A stretch of DNA of 64,000 bases, taken from assembly GCF_024137865.1 (NCBI RefSeq), contig NZ_CP099960.1, positions 1,426,001 to 1,490,000 on the forward strand, written 5' to 3'. The notes under the pieces are model-generated. The model searched no databases, was not told the origin of the DNA, and saw only the letters and a program-made list of their open reading frames with translations. Shown one piece after another: positions 8,191 to 17,932 of the stretch; the stretch's first letter is position 1; each line of letters begins with the position of its first letter. The position numbers and the translations under genes are program-made. The DNA is from Moraxella sp. FZFQ2102 (GTDB taxonomy: Bacteria > Pseudomonadota > Gammaproteobacteria > Pseudomonadales > Moraxellaceae).

Positions 8191-9987
8191 ATGAATGATT
8201 CGGTGCAAATTCGTCGTGAGCGTCTGGCTGCTGCGCGTGCTTTGATGGCGGCGCATGGTGTGGATGCCTTGATTATCCCATCGGCTGATCCGCATATGTC
8301 AGAATATCTACCTGTGTATTGGCAGGGTCGTGCGTGGCTGTCTGGCTTTACAGGCTCGGTCGGCACTTTGGTAATTACCCAAGATTTTGCAGGGCTATGG
8401 ACGGACAGTCGCTATTGGGTACAAGCACCAATGCAGCTTGAAGGCACGGGGATTGAGTTGCAAAAAATGCAGCGTCACAGCCCATCGCATTCAGCATTTT
8501 TGGCTGAGCGTCTGCCAGCAGGCGCGACTGTCGCCATTGATGGTGCGGTCTTGTCTGTCAATGACTGTGATACGCTAAAGGCAGCATTTGCTGATAAAAA
8601 TATTCAGCTTGTCACGACGCTGGATTTGCTTGCTCAGATTTGGACAGACCGCCCAACTCTGCCTGCTGAGCCGATTTATGAGCATCCAAGTCAGTTTGTT
8701 GATACCACCGCCACTGAGAAACTTGCCAAAGTGCGCGCGGCGATGGCAGAAAAAGGTGCGACGGCACACCTAATCAGCAGCCTTGATGATGTTGCGTGGT
8801 TGGTTAATCTGCGTGGCAGTGATGTTGAATACAATCCTGTGTTTTTGTCGCACCTATTAATCACTGCAGATACGGCGACTTTATTTGTTGATCAAAATAA
8901 ACTCAATGATGAGATTAAGCAGGGATTGGCAAATGCAGGCATTGCGACCGCGGACTATGTGGCAGTCATCGATGCTGTGGCAGGCGTGCAAGGCACTTTA
9001 TTAATCGATCCTTCGCGCATGGCTGTCGGCACTTTGGTCAAGCTTAGCCATGATGTCACCACCGTGTATGCGATCAATCCAAGCACGCTGTTAAAAGCCA
9101 TCAAATCGGATGCAGATATTGAGCATATCCGTGAAGCGATGCGTCAAGATGGTGCGGCTTTGTGCGAGTTTTTCTCAGAGTTTGAAGCAAAGCTTGCCAA
9201 GGGTGAGAAGGTGACTGAACTGGATGTCGATCGTATGCTCAACGAAGCTCGCAGCCGTCAGCCGCATCATATTTCGCCAAGCTTTGGCACGATTGCAGGT
9301 TACAGGGGTAACGGGGCGATTGTCCATTATTCAGCCACCGAAGATAATTTTGCTACCATCGAAGGTGATGGCTTGCTACTGATTGACTCAGGGGCACAGT
9401 ATTATAACGGCACCACCGATATCACGCGTATGGCAAGCTGTGGCATTGTCAGCGATGACGAAAAGCGTGATGTGACTTATGTGCTCAAAGCACACATTGG
9501 ACTTGCCAATGCCCACTTCCCAGAAGGACTGCCATCAGGTCAGATTGATGTGTTGGCTCGTATCCATCTATGGCAACAAGGCTTGGATTATGGTCATGGC
9601 ACAGGCCATGGTGTGGGCTACTTTATGAATGTCCACGAAGGCCCACAAGTCATCTCAGTACACGCACCAGCCACCGCCGAGCGTGTGCTGAAGCGTGGCA
9701 TGATCACGACCAATGAGCCAGGACTGTATCGTGAAGGCAAATGGGGTATCCGCCTAGAAAACTGCGTCGTACACGTGCCAGCACATGAGACTGAGTTTGG
9801 GACTTTCTTGAAGTTTGATGACTTGACCTTGTGCCCGTTTGATACGCGTCTGATTTTGCCAGAGCTATTGACCACCGAAGAAAAAGCATGGCTGAACAGC
9901 TACCATCAGCGTGTCCATGATGAGCTGATCGACCGTGTCTCAGGCGATGCTAAGGCGTGGTTGATTGAACGCACCAAAGCGGTGTGA
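8191..9987 (+). CDS. Xaa-Pro aminopeptidase, M24B family (long form)
   Basis: This 598-residue metallopeptidase removes N-terminal residues that precede proline. It is the long three-domain form, like eukaryotic XPNPEP1, not the 440-residue PepP form. Two creatinase-like N-terminal domains fill about residues 1-310, and the pita-bread catalytic domain follows. The five expected metal ligands are visible in order: Asp in LLIDSGAQY, Asp in TTDITRM, His in GHGTGHGVG, Glu in TTNEPGLY and Glu in IRLENCVV. It is monocistronic, with its own promoter and terminator. Confidence 0.92.
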   Translation: MNDSVQIRRERLAAARALMAAHGVDALIIPSADPHMSEYLPVYWQGRAWLSGFTGSVGTLVITQDFAGLWTDSRYWVQAPMQLEGTGIELQKMQRHSPSHSAFLAERLPAGATVAIDGAVLSVNDCDTLKAAFADKNIQLVTTLDLLAQIWTDRPTLPAEPIYEHPSQFVDTTATEKLAKVRAAMAEKGATAHLISSLDDVAWLVNLRGSDVEYNPVFLSHLLITADTATLFVDQNKLNDEIKQGLANAGIATADYVAVIDAVAGVQGTLLIDPSRMAVGTLVKLSHDVTTVYAINPSTLLKAIKSDADIEHIREAMRQDGAALCEFFSEFEAKLAKGEKVTELDVDRMLNEARSRQPHHISPSFGTIAGYRGNGAIVHYSATEDNFATIEGDGLLLIDSGAQYYNGTTDITRMASCGIVSDDEKRDVTYVLKAHIGLANAHFPEGLPSGQIDVLARIHLWQQGLDYGHGTGHGVGYFMNVHEGPQVISVHAPATAERVLKRGMITTNEPGLYREGKWGIRLENCVVHVPAHETEFGTFLKFDDLTLCPFDTRLILPELLTTEEKAWLNSYHQRVHDELIDRVSGDAKAWLIERTKAV

Positions 9988-10015
9988 TTGGATAGATTCA
10001 AGCTGATTGAATGGC

Positions 10016-10046
10016 AAAAGCTCCATCGGGTGATGGGGCTTTTTTG
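10016..10046 (+). terminator. Terminator of the aminopeptidase gene
   Basis: The stem AAAAGCTCCATC / GATGGGGCTTTT has a 4-base loop and a following T-run. Confidence 0.85.
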
Positions 10047-10091
10047 TGGTGATGTCATCGAAAAAGGCAAAATTCACCAAGTGATTTTTTT

Positions 10092-10100
10092 TGATATAAT
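10092..10100 (+). promoter_or_regulatory. Promoter element of the AbiEii cassette
   Basis: TGATATAAT, a near-perfect extended -10, lies about 30 bases before the first gene of the three-gene cassette. Confidence 0.5.
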
Positions 10101-10131
10101 TTAAAAAAACAAACAAAAACCAGTAGGGTTT

Positions 10132-10653
10132 ATGCTTTACGAAGAATTATCCAAATTCCACTATTCGCCATCGCTGTATATCAGTGGCTTTAGAGCGTTA
10201 AATACGCAAGACTATGAGCGCAACACAGGCGATTGGCATAATGTTGAAACTTGGTTTCATCCAAAATCACGGATTAAACGCTACAATATAGTTGGCATCG
10301 GCCAAGAGTTAGATACCGTGCCGTATTTGGGCAGTATTGGCGTTTTTGAGAGCAGTGGAGTATTTGCAAAAATGGGCATTCCCAAATTTGCTGATACGGT
10401 GTACTGTGCAACCCATGCCAGAGCGATTGCTGATTTGGTGATTGCTGAAGCGTTTTTTGCCACGCCGTATCATGGCGCAAAGTTATTTAGAAAAATGCAA
10501 CTTACTGATTTTGATGATTTTATGAGTACGCCAGCGGATAAACAGCGAGTATATGATTTATTACAAATCGCCATACCAAAGCTACCAAAGGCACAATCAG
10601 ACCATGTGTCTGCATGGCTAAGGCTCGCCAAGGACAAAAATTATGATGTATAA
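10132..10653 (+). CDS. Unknown protein, partner of the AbiEii-type gene (possible antitoxin)
   Basis: This 173-residue protein was not recognised. It has no signal peptide or membrane helix, is rich in aromatic residues at the start (HYSPSLYISGF), and has a helical C-terminal part. It overlaps the nucleotidyltransferase gene by 11 bases, so the two are translationally coupled. In known AbiE systems the gene in this position encodes the AbiEi antitoxin and transcriptional repressor. No winged-helix motif was obvious here, so the antitoxin role is inferred from position only. The start follows the weak RBS AGTAGGG. Confidence 0.6.
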   Translation: MLYEELSKFHYSPSLYISGFRALNTQDYERNTGDWHNVETWFHPKSRIKRYNIVGIGQELDTVPYLGSIGVFESSGVFAKMGIPKFADTVYCATHARAIADLVIAEAFFATPYHGAKLFRKMQLTDFDDFMSTPADKQRVYDLLQIAIPKLPKAQSDHVSAWLRLAKDKNYDV

Positions 10654-11335
10654 TCAGCAAACGCACACAGAATTAATGCTTGCAGTATTGGCAAAAATCC
10701 AAGATAAGCCATTGATTCTAAAGGGCGGAACGGCATTGATGTTGTGCTATGGCCTTGACCGTTTTTCAGAAGATTTGGATTTTGACATTCAGGGTGATTT
10801 TGTTGGCAAGGGCACGATTAACCTTGTTCATACGCTAAAATCTGTCACGGGACAAAATTTTGAAGTGCTTGATGTGATTATCAAAAAAGACACGCCAACT
10901 GTCACCAGATATATGCTAAGATACCATGACAGGCGTGAAAATCAGCATACAGCTTTGAAAATTGAAACATCTTACCGAACGCCAAACCATGATTATACCA
11001 TCATCAATGGTCTCAAAACAGCAAAAATCCAAGATATTGCAGCGTTTAAAATCAACTGCGTGCTTGATGCACAACATGACAGCCGAACCAAAGCTAGAGA
11101 TTTATATGCGACCAATTTTATCATCAGAGAATTTGCTGATGACATCTCGGTGGATATTCTCAAGCGATTGGCGGATTTGGATATTGACCAATTAAGTTCA
11201 CGCTATGCTTCAGCATTTTGTGAAGATGAGTTTCTTAATGATAAGACGGATGTCGATTCTGTGGTTCTTGAATTACAACAAAATGCACAAAGGGCATTTG
11301 ACCACAAAACTAAAGCGTCTGGAGCGGATATATGA
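10643..11335 (+). CDS. AbiEii/AbiGii-type nucleotidyltransferase (putative toxin)
   Basis: This 230-residue protein belongs to the COG2253 / AbiEii nucleotidyltransferase family. Near residue 27 it has LKGGTALML followed by RFSEDLDFD, the Gly-Gly-Thr plus Asp-x-Asp metal-binding pattern of pol-beta-like nucleotidyltransferases. Later RTKARDLYAT matches the conserved Arg-Asp-Leu-Tyr segment. Relatives (AbiEii, MenT) act as toxins by modifying tRNA, or protect against phage by abortive infection. All visible catalytic residues are present. It overlaps the genes on both sides, so it is the middle gene of a three-gene operon. Start ATGATG: either ATG is possible. Confidence 0.85.
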   Translation: MMYNQQTHTELMLAVLAKIQDKPLILKGGTALMLCYGLDRFSEDLDFDIQGDFVGKGTINLVHTLKSVTGQNFEVLDVIIKKDTPTVTRYMLRYHDRRENQHTALKIETSYRTPNHDYTIINGLKTAKIQDIAAFKINCVLDAQHDSRTKARDLYATNFIIREFADDISVDILKRLADLDIDQLSSRYASAFCEDEFLNDKTDVDSVVLELQQNAQRAFDHKTKASGADI

Positions 11336-11610
11336 AAACAGGTGAAAAGACTTATTTTGATTTGGATGTTGTCCAATTGGCTGGTAGTATTCTAGGTGTA
11401 TTATTGGATGATATTGAGCATCTGCCCTGTGCTGATGAGTTTAATCAATGGATTTATGGTTCGACGCTTGGCGTGGGTGCTAATGGCGAACGGGTAGTGT
11501 ATTTGCACGATTGGGAGTTTTTCGCTCGCCGCTATTTAAATGGTCAGCCTGCCAAAAGTTATCTTGAGATTCAAGGCGAAGTCATGAAACAACTATTCTC
11601 ATCCAAATAA
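11332..11610 (+). CDS. Small unknown protein, third gene of the AbiEii cassette
   Basis: This 92-residue acidic protein was not recognised. Its ATG overlaps the preceding stop as ATGA, so it is translationally coupled to the nucleotidyltransferase. It contains no signal peptide; the segment LAGSILGVLLDDIEHL may form an amphipathic helix. Two-gene AbiE systems lack such a third gene, so it may be an accessory or immunity factor, or a passenger. No obvious terminator follows; the converging pabB gene starts its stop 64 bases later. Confidence 0.6.
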   Translation: MKTGEKTYFDLDVVQLAGSILGVLLDDIEHLPCADEFNQWIYGSTLGVGANGERVVYLHDWEFFARRYLNGQPAKSYLEIQGEVMKQLFSSK

Positions 11611-11673
11611 TCAAAATAGCCAAAGCCAACATCCAACATTGTGATTGATTAGCAACCCGCTTGTTGGTAAAGC

Positions 11674-13068
11674 TCACCCATCCGCCAAAGTCTTTAAAAT
11701 CATCCCAACTTTATCCATACATTCTTGATATTCATCATCGACTTGTGAACGGATGGTGATACCGCCACCTGCCCAGACACTGATGCCATCGGCATTGGCT
11801 TGGATGGTGCGAATCAGCACATTAAACTGCCCCGTCCCATCAAAATTCAAATAACCCATGCTGCCACAATACGCACCACGCGGCGCACTTTCTAGTTCAA
11901 AAATCATCTCACAAGCGCGTTTTTTGGGAGCGCCAGTGATAGAGCCTGCCGGCAATGAGCCGAACAGCACGGCAAGCGGATGGCTGTCGGCATTGAGCTT
12001 GGCGGTGATGGTGCTGACCATGTGATGCACATTGCTAAAGCTTTCGATGGCGAATTTCATAGGCGTTTTGACGCTGCCGATTTCGGCATATTTACCCAAA
12101 TCATTGCGCAAAAGATCCACAATCATCAGATTTTCGCTGATGTCTTTTTGGCTGGTGGCAAGCGCTTGTTTGTACTGTTCATCAAGTACAGGATCGCTTG
12201 CACGGGGGCGCGTACCTTTGATGGGTTTGGTGATGATATGGATAGAGTTATTTTGTTTATAAAAAGTAAAAAATAGCTCAGGCGATACCGATAATAATTC
12301 AAAATCCCCCACTTGTAAAAATCCTGCAAATGGCGCTTGGCTTGCACTCATAAGATTGGGCAAGTGTGCGGATAATTTACCTGATTTGGCGGCAAGCCAT
12401 GCTTGGGTGAGATTGATCTGATAGCCATCACCTGCCAGCAGATAGGCTTGTGCTTTTTCAAAGGCGGCTTGATAGTCATCTTTTGACCAGATAGGGGCAA
12501 GAGATAGCGGTTCAGCTTTTGGCAAGGCTTGATTTTGCAAGGTGTTTAACTCATTGATCAGGGTATTAAGAGTAATATCATCATCTTGACAGATCAGCAC
12601 AAAGCCGCACTTGCCATCTTGGGCGACAGGCTTAAGATAAATATCATAATGCCCAAAAAAACTGGCAGGCTGATCAGATTTTAACTCAATTTCATCATTC
12701 AATGCATGGGCTGCGATGTCATACCCGACAAAGCCCATCAAGCCATGCTGATAGCCGCAAGCCTGATCAGATGAGTTGTGATTGGCTTGTTTTTCGCTGT
12801 ATTTGCTTAATTTATCTAATAGATCATGATAGCTACTTGGCAAGTGCTGCTGAGTATAAGCCAAATCTGCTTGCCGCTGCATCATCGTCAGCGTCCATGA
12901 TTTGCCCTGTGTATCATCCGCTGATAATCGCCAACTGACCTTGGGTAAAATACCAATCACAGGCTGATGATCATCATTTAAAAAACACGCTTGCCAATCA
13001 GGATGATGATCGGCAATCAGTGTGGTCAGTGCAGCAGCCGTCAGCGTGCTTGAGATGGTGATATTCAT
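11674..13068 (-). CDS. pabB: Aminodeoxychorismate synthase component I
   Basis: PabB converts chorismate to 4-amino-4-deoxychorismate with ammonia from PabA, for folate synthesis. The chorismate-binding domain fills the C-terminal two thirds. PIKGTRPR carries the lysine typical of PabB, where anthranilate synthase TrpE has alanine, which settles the assignment. Other motifs are SPELFF, ENLMIVDLLRNDLG, GSLPAGSITGAPK and the late AGGGIT. The start was set at the ATG 13068; a TTG at 13086, directly after the upstream stop, would add six residues. The ORF starts close behind the lipoprotein gene, so both may be cotranscribed. Confidence 0.92.
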   Translation of the reverse strand: MNITISSTLTAAALTTLIADHHPDWQACFLNDDHQPVIGILPKVSWRLSADDTQGKSWTLTMMQRQADLAYTQQHLPSSYHDLLDKLSKYSEKQANHNSSDQACGYQHGLMGFVGYDIAAHALNDEIELKSDQPASFFGHYDIYLKPVAQDGKCGFVLICQDDDITLNTLINELNTLQNQALPKAEPLSLAPIWSKDDYQAAFEKAQAYLLAGDGYQINLTQAWLAAKSGKLSAHLPNLMSASQAPFAGFLQVGDFELLSVSPELFFTFYKQNNSIHIITKPIKGTRPRASDPVLDEQYKQALATSQKDISENLMIVDLLRNDLGKYAEIGSVKTPMKFAIESFSNVHHMVSTITAKLNADSHPLAVLFGSLPAGSITGAPKKRACEMIFELESAPRGAYCGSMGYLNFDGTGQFNVLIRTIQANADGISVWAGGGITIRSQVDDEYQECMDKVGMILKTLADG

Positions 13069-13086
13069 GCGAAATCTTATTTTCAA

Positions 13087-14742
13087 TTACCAAAAATCCA
13101 CACTGCGGACAATCACAGGATGATCGCTGCTGATGGTGACAGCGGTGATGGTGCGGTTTTGGGCAGCTTTTGGCAAATTAACCTGCACCGTGCCAAGCCG
13201 ATACATGCCGCTGTCATGCTCGCTTGCGCGCTCAATTAAGGCAGGATCGGTAGGATCAAGTGTAAGGCTCACCGCATTGCCATCGTCAAGCGCAAGGGTG
13301 ATATCCACCGTCGTGCCTTTGTCGCCATGACTGCCTGTTGGTGCGATTTGTAAGGCAAGGGCGGTTGCGCCTTGGATGTTGGTGGTGGCTTTGGCAGCGT
13401 TACTTAGATATGCCACAGGGGTGATGGCTTGCACCACGCCCATCTCAGGCTCAGGGCAAGCAGGCATGATGGCGGAGGCTGGATTCATCGGATCGCTGTA
13501 GGCGCAATATTTAACACCGTCTGAATCGCCGAAATCTTTGGCATCAATAAAGCCTTTGCTCTGTGCACTTAAAGCAAGCCAACGCGCAGGATAGCCTGCA
13601 ACGGTTTTGGGCAAGGCTTGATGTGGCTTGGTTGGTAGGGTGCTGTCTTTGCCTTGGATAGTTGCGCCAAACCAATCATCAACTGCCGTAAGCAGCATCT
13701 TCTCGTGTGCCTTGTCATCATGACAAGTGATGATATCGCAGCCACGGCGATCGTCCATCTTAGCTTGCACTGCCGTGCGATTGATCGACATATGCCCAAA
13801 GCCAGATAATTCCACCGTACTGGCAGCGGTCTGTCTTGGCGTGGTGGTGTAGTGCGACAGCCACAGATTTGCCGACGCGCCGACATCGGTATCTAGGCTG
13901 CCGACGATGGCAAGATAAGGAATGTCTTGTGGTGCAGGCGAAATATCAGCCAACTCAAAAGTCTCATATGATGGCGCATAAGCAAAGATACTCTTAATAT
14001 TATCTTTACCAAATACCTGCTCAGCCGCTGTCGTCATTTGCCCTGAGCGCGAATGCAAGAATAAGCCCACGGTGGTAAAATCCACCGCAGCCACAGGCGT
14101 GCCAAAGTGCTTATCATCTGCCGCCGCAGCTTTTAGCTCATCGCGAAAACGGCTGACGATGTCTTGCCATAGCTTAGGCTGATCATAAGGTTCGGTGACG
14201 CCAAGCCCGATAAAAGCAGGGCTAAGGTCAGGAATGATCACCGTATAACCTTGCGCGGCAAGATGTTCGCCAAGGTACTGCATCCCATGATCGAAGCGCA
14301 ATTCTGCCACGCCATCATGACAAGGAAAGCGCGCATCCATATCAGCGCAGTTCGGTGCGCGCAGATGACTTAGGACGATTAGCGGCGTCGGCGTGGTAGC
14401 CTTGTTTGGCGTGATGATCAGACCGCGAATGGGCGCAGCATATTTGCCGATGGTGGCATTGCCAAAATCGACCGCGATGGTTGTCGCCTTACCATCTTGG
14501 CTTGTGCTGATGGCGGTTGGGGCAAGTGCGCGATCGGCAGCAGCTTTTGGACCTGTGGCGAATTCTTCGCTCATCTCGCCGCCCGTCTCAGTATTGGCGG
14601 TATTTTGGCTTGTGGTGTTGGTGCTTTCGGCTGCAGGTGCTGTAGCTGTCTTGTCAGCTTGTTTATCTTGACAAGCGGCAAGGGCAAGGCATAGCGTGCT
14701 TAGGGTGAATAATTTTACAAAAGGGCGCGTGGTCAGTGTCAT
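13087..14742 (-). CDS. Putative lipoprotein with alpha/beta-hydrolase fold
   Basis: From the ATG at 14742 the protein has 551 residues and a clear lipoprotein signal: a basic start, a hydrophobic stretch and the lipobox LALAAC. A low-complexity Thr/Ala/Glu linker follows, then an alpha/beta-hydrolase-like domain of about 300 residues. LIVLSHLRAPNC may form the oxyanion region, LFLHSRSGQ the nucleophile elbow and SGFGHMS a possible catalytic His. The C-terminal 130 residues resemble a beta-rich accessory domain. Paired cysteines (NCADMDARFPC, GCDIITC) suggest disulfides and an exported location. The substrate is unknown. An ORF start at 14805 is less likely because it hides the signal peptide. 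Confidence 0.75.
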   Translation of the reverse strand: MTLTTRPFVKLFTLSTLCLALAACQDKQADKTATAPAAESTNTTSQNTANTETGGEMSEEFATGPKAAADRALAPTAISTSQDGKATTIAVDFGNATIGKYAAPIRGLIITPNKATTPTPLIVLSHLRAPNCADMDARFPCHDGVAELRFDHGMQYLGEHLAAQGYTVIIPDLSPAFIGLGVTEPYDQPKLWQDIVSRFRDELKAAAADDKHFGTPVAAVDFTTVGLFLHSRSGQMTTAAEQVFGKDNIKSIFAYAPSYETFELADISPAPQDIPYLAIVGSLDTDVGASANLWLSHYTTTPRQTAASTVELSGFGHMSINRTAVQAKMDDRRGCDIITCHDDKAHEKMLLTAVDDWFGATIQGKDSTLPTKPHQALPKTVAGYPARWLALSAQSKGFIDAKDFGDSDGVKYCAYSDPMNPASAIMPACPEPEMGVVQAITPVAYLSNAAKATTNIQGATALALQIAPTGSHGDKGTTVDITLALDDGNAVSLTLDPTDPALIERASEHDSGMYRLGTVQVNLPKAAQNRTITAVTISSDHPVIVRSVDFW

Positions 14743-14796
14743 AAGTCGATTTTGATAAAAATAAACGGATATTGTAAAGCAATGCGTGAAAAAACG

Positions 14797-14823
14797 AAAC
14801 CCCACCGAAAGTGGGTGGGGTTG
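14797..14823 (-). terminator. Terminator of fabB
   Basis: The stem AACCCCACC / GGTGGGGTT has a short loop, read on the minus strand, just beyond the fabB stop. It separates fabB from the lipoprotein gene. Confidence 0.8.
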
Positions 14824-14841
14824 TTTGGCAGGGTTTAAAAT

Positions 14842-16074
14842 TTAACTACCAAACTTCTGCAGTACCAAGGCTGCATTTGTACCACCAAAGCCAAAGCTAT
14901 TGCTCATTGCACTATTAACTGTGGTGTGGCGCGTCTCGGTGACGATGTCAAAGTTTTTCGTGCCTTCATCCAGATTGGTGACATTAATAGTCGGAGCGAT
15001 AAAGCCGTGATTGATCATCAATAGACAGTAGATCAGCTCTTGGACACCGACCGCACCTAGGCTGTGACCTGTCATGGATTTGGTTGAGCTGATGGCAGGG
15101 GTTTTCTCGACACCACCAAAGGCAGTCGCGATGGCATTCAGCTCAGTGATGTCGCCTAGTGGCGTGCTTGTGCCGTGACTATTGACATAATCAACCTGAT
15201 CCAGACCTGCTTGCGCTAGGGCGATTTGCATACAGCGCACCGCACCTTCACCGCTTGGTGCGACCATTTCAGCACCATCAGAAGTTGCGCCATAGCCAGT
15301 GATTTCTGCTAGGATGGTTGCGCCGCGTGCTTGGGCAGATTCTAGACTTTCGACGATGACCATGCCGCCACCGCCAGCGATCACGAAGCCATCGCGATCA
15401 GCATCATAAGGGCGGCTTGCGGTGGTTGGGGTGTCGTTGTACTGCGTACTCATCGCGCCCATCGCATCAAACATACACGACTGTGTCCAATGCTCACCTT
15501 CGCCGCCACCTGCGATGACCATATCAGCTTTACCAAGTTGGATCAGCTCCATCGCATGACCGACGCAGTGGCTTGAAGTTGCACAAGCACTTGATAGCGA
15601 ATAAGACACGCCTTTGATTTTCAGACCCGTTGCCAGTGTCGCTGAGACTGAGCTTGCCATCACTTTTGGTACAGCCATCGCGCCGACACCGCGCAGACCT
15701 TTATCGCGCATGGCATCGACAGCGGTAACGACATCGGCAGTCGATGCGCCGCCTGATGCAGCGACCACCGCCACGCGTGGATTGTCCGCGACATCTTCAG
15801 GGGTCAGCCCTGCATCTTTGATGGCTTGTAGTGCGGCGACATAGGCATATAAGCTGGCATCGCTCATAAAACGCTTCAGCTTACGATCAATACCTGTGGT
15901 ATCAAGACTATTAGTATCAATGCTGCCAGAGACTTGTGATTTAAAGCCGTGATCAGCATAGCTTTGGTTGAAGGTCAGTCCTGATTGACCTGCGATCAGG
16001 GCGTTTTTTACCGTGTCCAAATCATTGCCTAGGCATGAGACAATGCCTGCGCCTGTGATGACAACTCGTTTCAT
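14842..16074 (-). CDS. fabB: 3-oxoacyl-ACP synthase I
   Basis: This 410-residue condensing enzyme of fatty acid synthesis elongates acyl-ACP with malonyl-ACP. The start [17 protein letters not shown] and the motif [11 protein letters not shown] fit FabB better than FabF. The catalytic Cys-His-His set is visible as C164 ([10 protein letters not shown]), H300 ([11 protein letters not shown]) and H337 (TGHSLGA), and K332 also matches. FabB is needed for unsaturated fatty acids in E. coli; fabA is not in this window. It diverges from the EcsC-family gene, and the roughly 270 bp between them must hold both promoters. Confidence 0.92.
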   Translation of the reverse strand: MKRVVITGAGIVSCLGNDLDTVKNALIAGQSGLTFNQSYADHGFKSQVSGSIDTNSLDTTGIDRKLKRFMSDASLYAYVAALQAIKDAGLTPEDVADNPRVAVVAASGGASTADVVTAVDAMRDKGLRGVGAMAVPKVMASSVSATLATGLKIKGVSYSLSSACATSSHCVGHAMELIQLGKADMVIAGGGEGEHWTQSCMFDAMGAMSTQYNDTPTTASRPYDADRDGFVIAGGGGMVIVESLESAQARGATILAEITGYGATSDGAEMVAPSGEGAVRCMQIALAQAGLDQVDYVNSHGTSTPLGDITELNAIATAFGGVEKTPAISSTKSMTGHSLGAVGVQELIYCLLMINHGFIAPTINVTNLDEGTKNFDIVTETRHTTVNSAMSNSFGFGGTNAALVLQKFGS

Positions 16075-16347
16075 AAGAAAATCCTGTTTTTAAGTTTACA
16101 GTTGTAATGCGGCTATTGTAACAAATTATTTGACCAAAAGCGGCAATTTTTTTCATAAAAATATCGCAAATTTGCCAAAAATCACCGTATATATCTGGAA
16201 TTTTTGCAACTTTTAGCACAGCAGTAGGGTTTGTGTAGCATTACTCACAATGGCAAACCGATTATGCCTAGCGATGGCGCGGTTTTTGTGTTAGGCTAGT
16301 GGTCATGATGTATGAATTTGAAATATGAATGAAAAATGGAGTGTAGC

Positions 16348-17673
16348 ATGGCAAGGGCCAATAAAAAATCAAAAAAAGTGAAACAAAAAATCAGCGAGCA
16401 TAACACCAAGCTTGCCCAAGAAGTAGCAACTTTTGATGATCCTGAGATCGTCGCTGTCGTTGAGAGCAATAACGATGCGGTTGATGAAGTGCTGGTCATT
16501 CGTGATAGCGATGATCAAGCTGATTCAAAACCCGATATAAAATCCGATATAAAGGAAACCCACACTGAGCAGGCGGATAAGCCAAATATCATCGATGATG
16601 TTAAAGAAACTAAAGAAACCATTCAAGAAGTTGTCACAGAGACAGTGAATGATTTGACTGATAAAGTACAAGACGCTTTTAAAACTGATGATATTAAAAG
16701 TAATGATACAGATGAGCAGACAGCAGATGAAATGCACGCAAGTGCGAAATCTTTTGCCAAACCATTAAGCAGAGTCAAGCGCGGTGGTATCGGTGCGAAA
16801 CTTGGGCAGATGGGCGCGTATTTGTCCGATTTGACCGCTGATCAAGCCAAGTCGTATGCTGCGGTGGATTTGCAGCAGACAGAATTTAAAAAAGATATGT
16901 TCCACGAGCAAAGCAGCCATCTGGCAATGCAGTTATTGGGTCCGAAAGCGGCAACTGTGCAGGGTCTAATGGGGAAGTTTATTGCACCAAATAAAGTCGA
17001 TGGTGTGATGGAAATTGCTTATCAAAAAATCGCAACTTGGGCGCAGGCGTGGGCAATGAAGGATTTGCAAAAACGCGATGAGTTCGCGCAGCTTGCCACG
17101 CTTGATGATGCATCGCACGCCACGCTGCTTGCTGATGTCGTACATCAAAACCGCGCGCTTGCGACTTTGGGCGGCATTGCAGGTTTGGCAGGGCTAAAGG
17201 GCGTGGTGATTGATACCGTGTGGCTGCTGTTTGTCAGTCTGCGTACAGTGTATCAAGTGGCGGCGGTGTCAAATCAGCCATTGATCGGTAAAGACGGCAT
17301 CAAAAAAGCCTACGGTATGCTCTCAGGGGCAAATTTACAAAAACTTCAAGAAAAACAAATCATTATGACTGCTCTGACCATCGGTCAAGGAATGCTTGCC
17401 AAGGCGCAAGAAACAGGGCTGCAAAGCGAGATTCAGGCATTAGGCGGCCGCTATCAAGCATCAAAAGCTTATACCGATCAATTTGTCAAGCTGCAAGATT
17501 ATGTGGATTTGGATAAATTTAATCCATCGTGGCTTAACAAACTGCTGCCACTGATCGCGGTCGGTGTCGGCGCGCATTATAATCATCAGCTGATCGATGA
17601 AGTGATTGGCACGGCTTTGGCGACTTTTAACGCACCAAAAGCGCTTGAGCCAAAGGCGGCCAAAGAAGCCTAA
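16348..17673 (+). CDS. EcsC family protein
   Basis: This 441-residue protein has two parts. The first 140 residues are a highly charged Lys/Asp/Glu/Thr-rich region, probably disordered or coiled coil (KETKETIQEVVTETVNDLTDKV). The rest matches the EcsC family: TLGGIAGLAGLKGVVIDTVWLLFVS and a hydrophobic stretch near the end (LPLIAVGVGAHYNHQLI). Family function is poorly defined; B. subtilis EcsC lies beside an ABC transporter, but no transporter is present here. The ATG at 16348 was preferred to 16336 because GGAG lies six bases before it; the upstream ATG overlaps that GGAG. Confidence 0.75.
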   Translation: MARANKKSKKVKQKISEHNTKLAQEVATFDDPEIVAVVESNNDAVDEVLVIRDSDDQADSKPDIKSDIKETHTEQADKPNIIDDVKETKETIQEVVTETVNDLTDKVQDAFKTDDIKSNDTDEQTADEMHASAKSFAKPLSRVKRGGIGAKLGQMGAYLSDLTADQAKSYAAVDLQQTEFKKDMFHEQSSHLAMQLLGPKAATVQGLMGKFIAPNKVDGVMEIAYQKIATWAQAWAMKDLQKRDEFAQLATLDDASHATLLADVVHQNRALATLGGIAGLAGLKGVVIDTVWLLFVSLRTVYQVAAVSNQPLIGKDGIKKAYGMLSGANLQKLQEKQIIMTALTIGQGMLAKAQETGLQSEIQALGGRYQASKAYTDQFVKLQDYVDLDKFNPSWLNKLLPLIAVGVGAHYNHQLIDEVIGTALATFNAPKALEPKAAKEA

Positions 17674-17762
17674 TGGCCATGCGATAGCCGTATGATGTCA
17701 TCGAATTGACATATTCAGCTGCTATGATGAGTATGCCAAATTCATGGCTGATGACGATTGAT

Positions 17763-17810
17763 AAAAACTTCAAGTTTTGACTATTTTTCGTCAAGGCTTG
17801 AAGTTTTTTT
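17763..17810 (+). terminator. Terminator of the EcsC-family gene
   Basis: AAAAACTTCAAG (17763-17774) pairs with CTTGAAGTTTTT (17797-17808), followed by more T. The right arm also forms the probable -35 of the str operon. Confidence 0.75.
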
Positions 17811-17826
17811 GATTTGGATTTATAAT
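17798..17826 (+). promoter_or_regulatory. Predicted promoter of the rpsL-rpsG-fusA-tuf operon
   Basis: TTGAAG (17798-17803) and TATAAT (17821-17826) are 17 bases apart. They lie about 105 bases before rpsL, leaving a leader of roughly 100 bases. The -35 overlaps the terminator stem of the preceding gene. Confidence 0.55.
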
Positions 17827-17932
17827 ATAGTGTCCCAAAAAGGGTACATTGCGTTATTAGCTTGATTTTGCTGAGATTTCGGCAGGGTTGGCTAATGGCG
17901 AATTTTTAACAACAACGGGAGAGAATTGCCCT

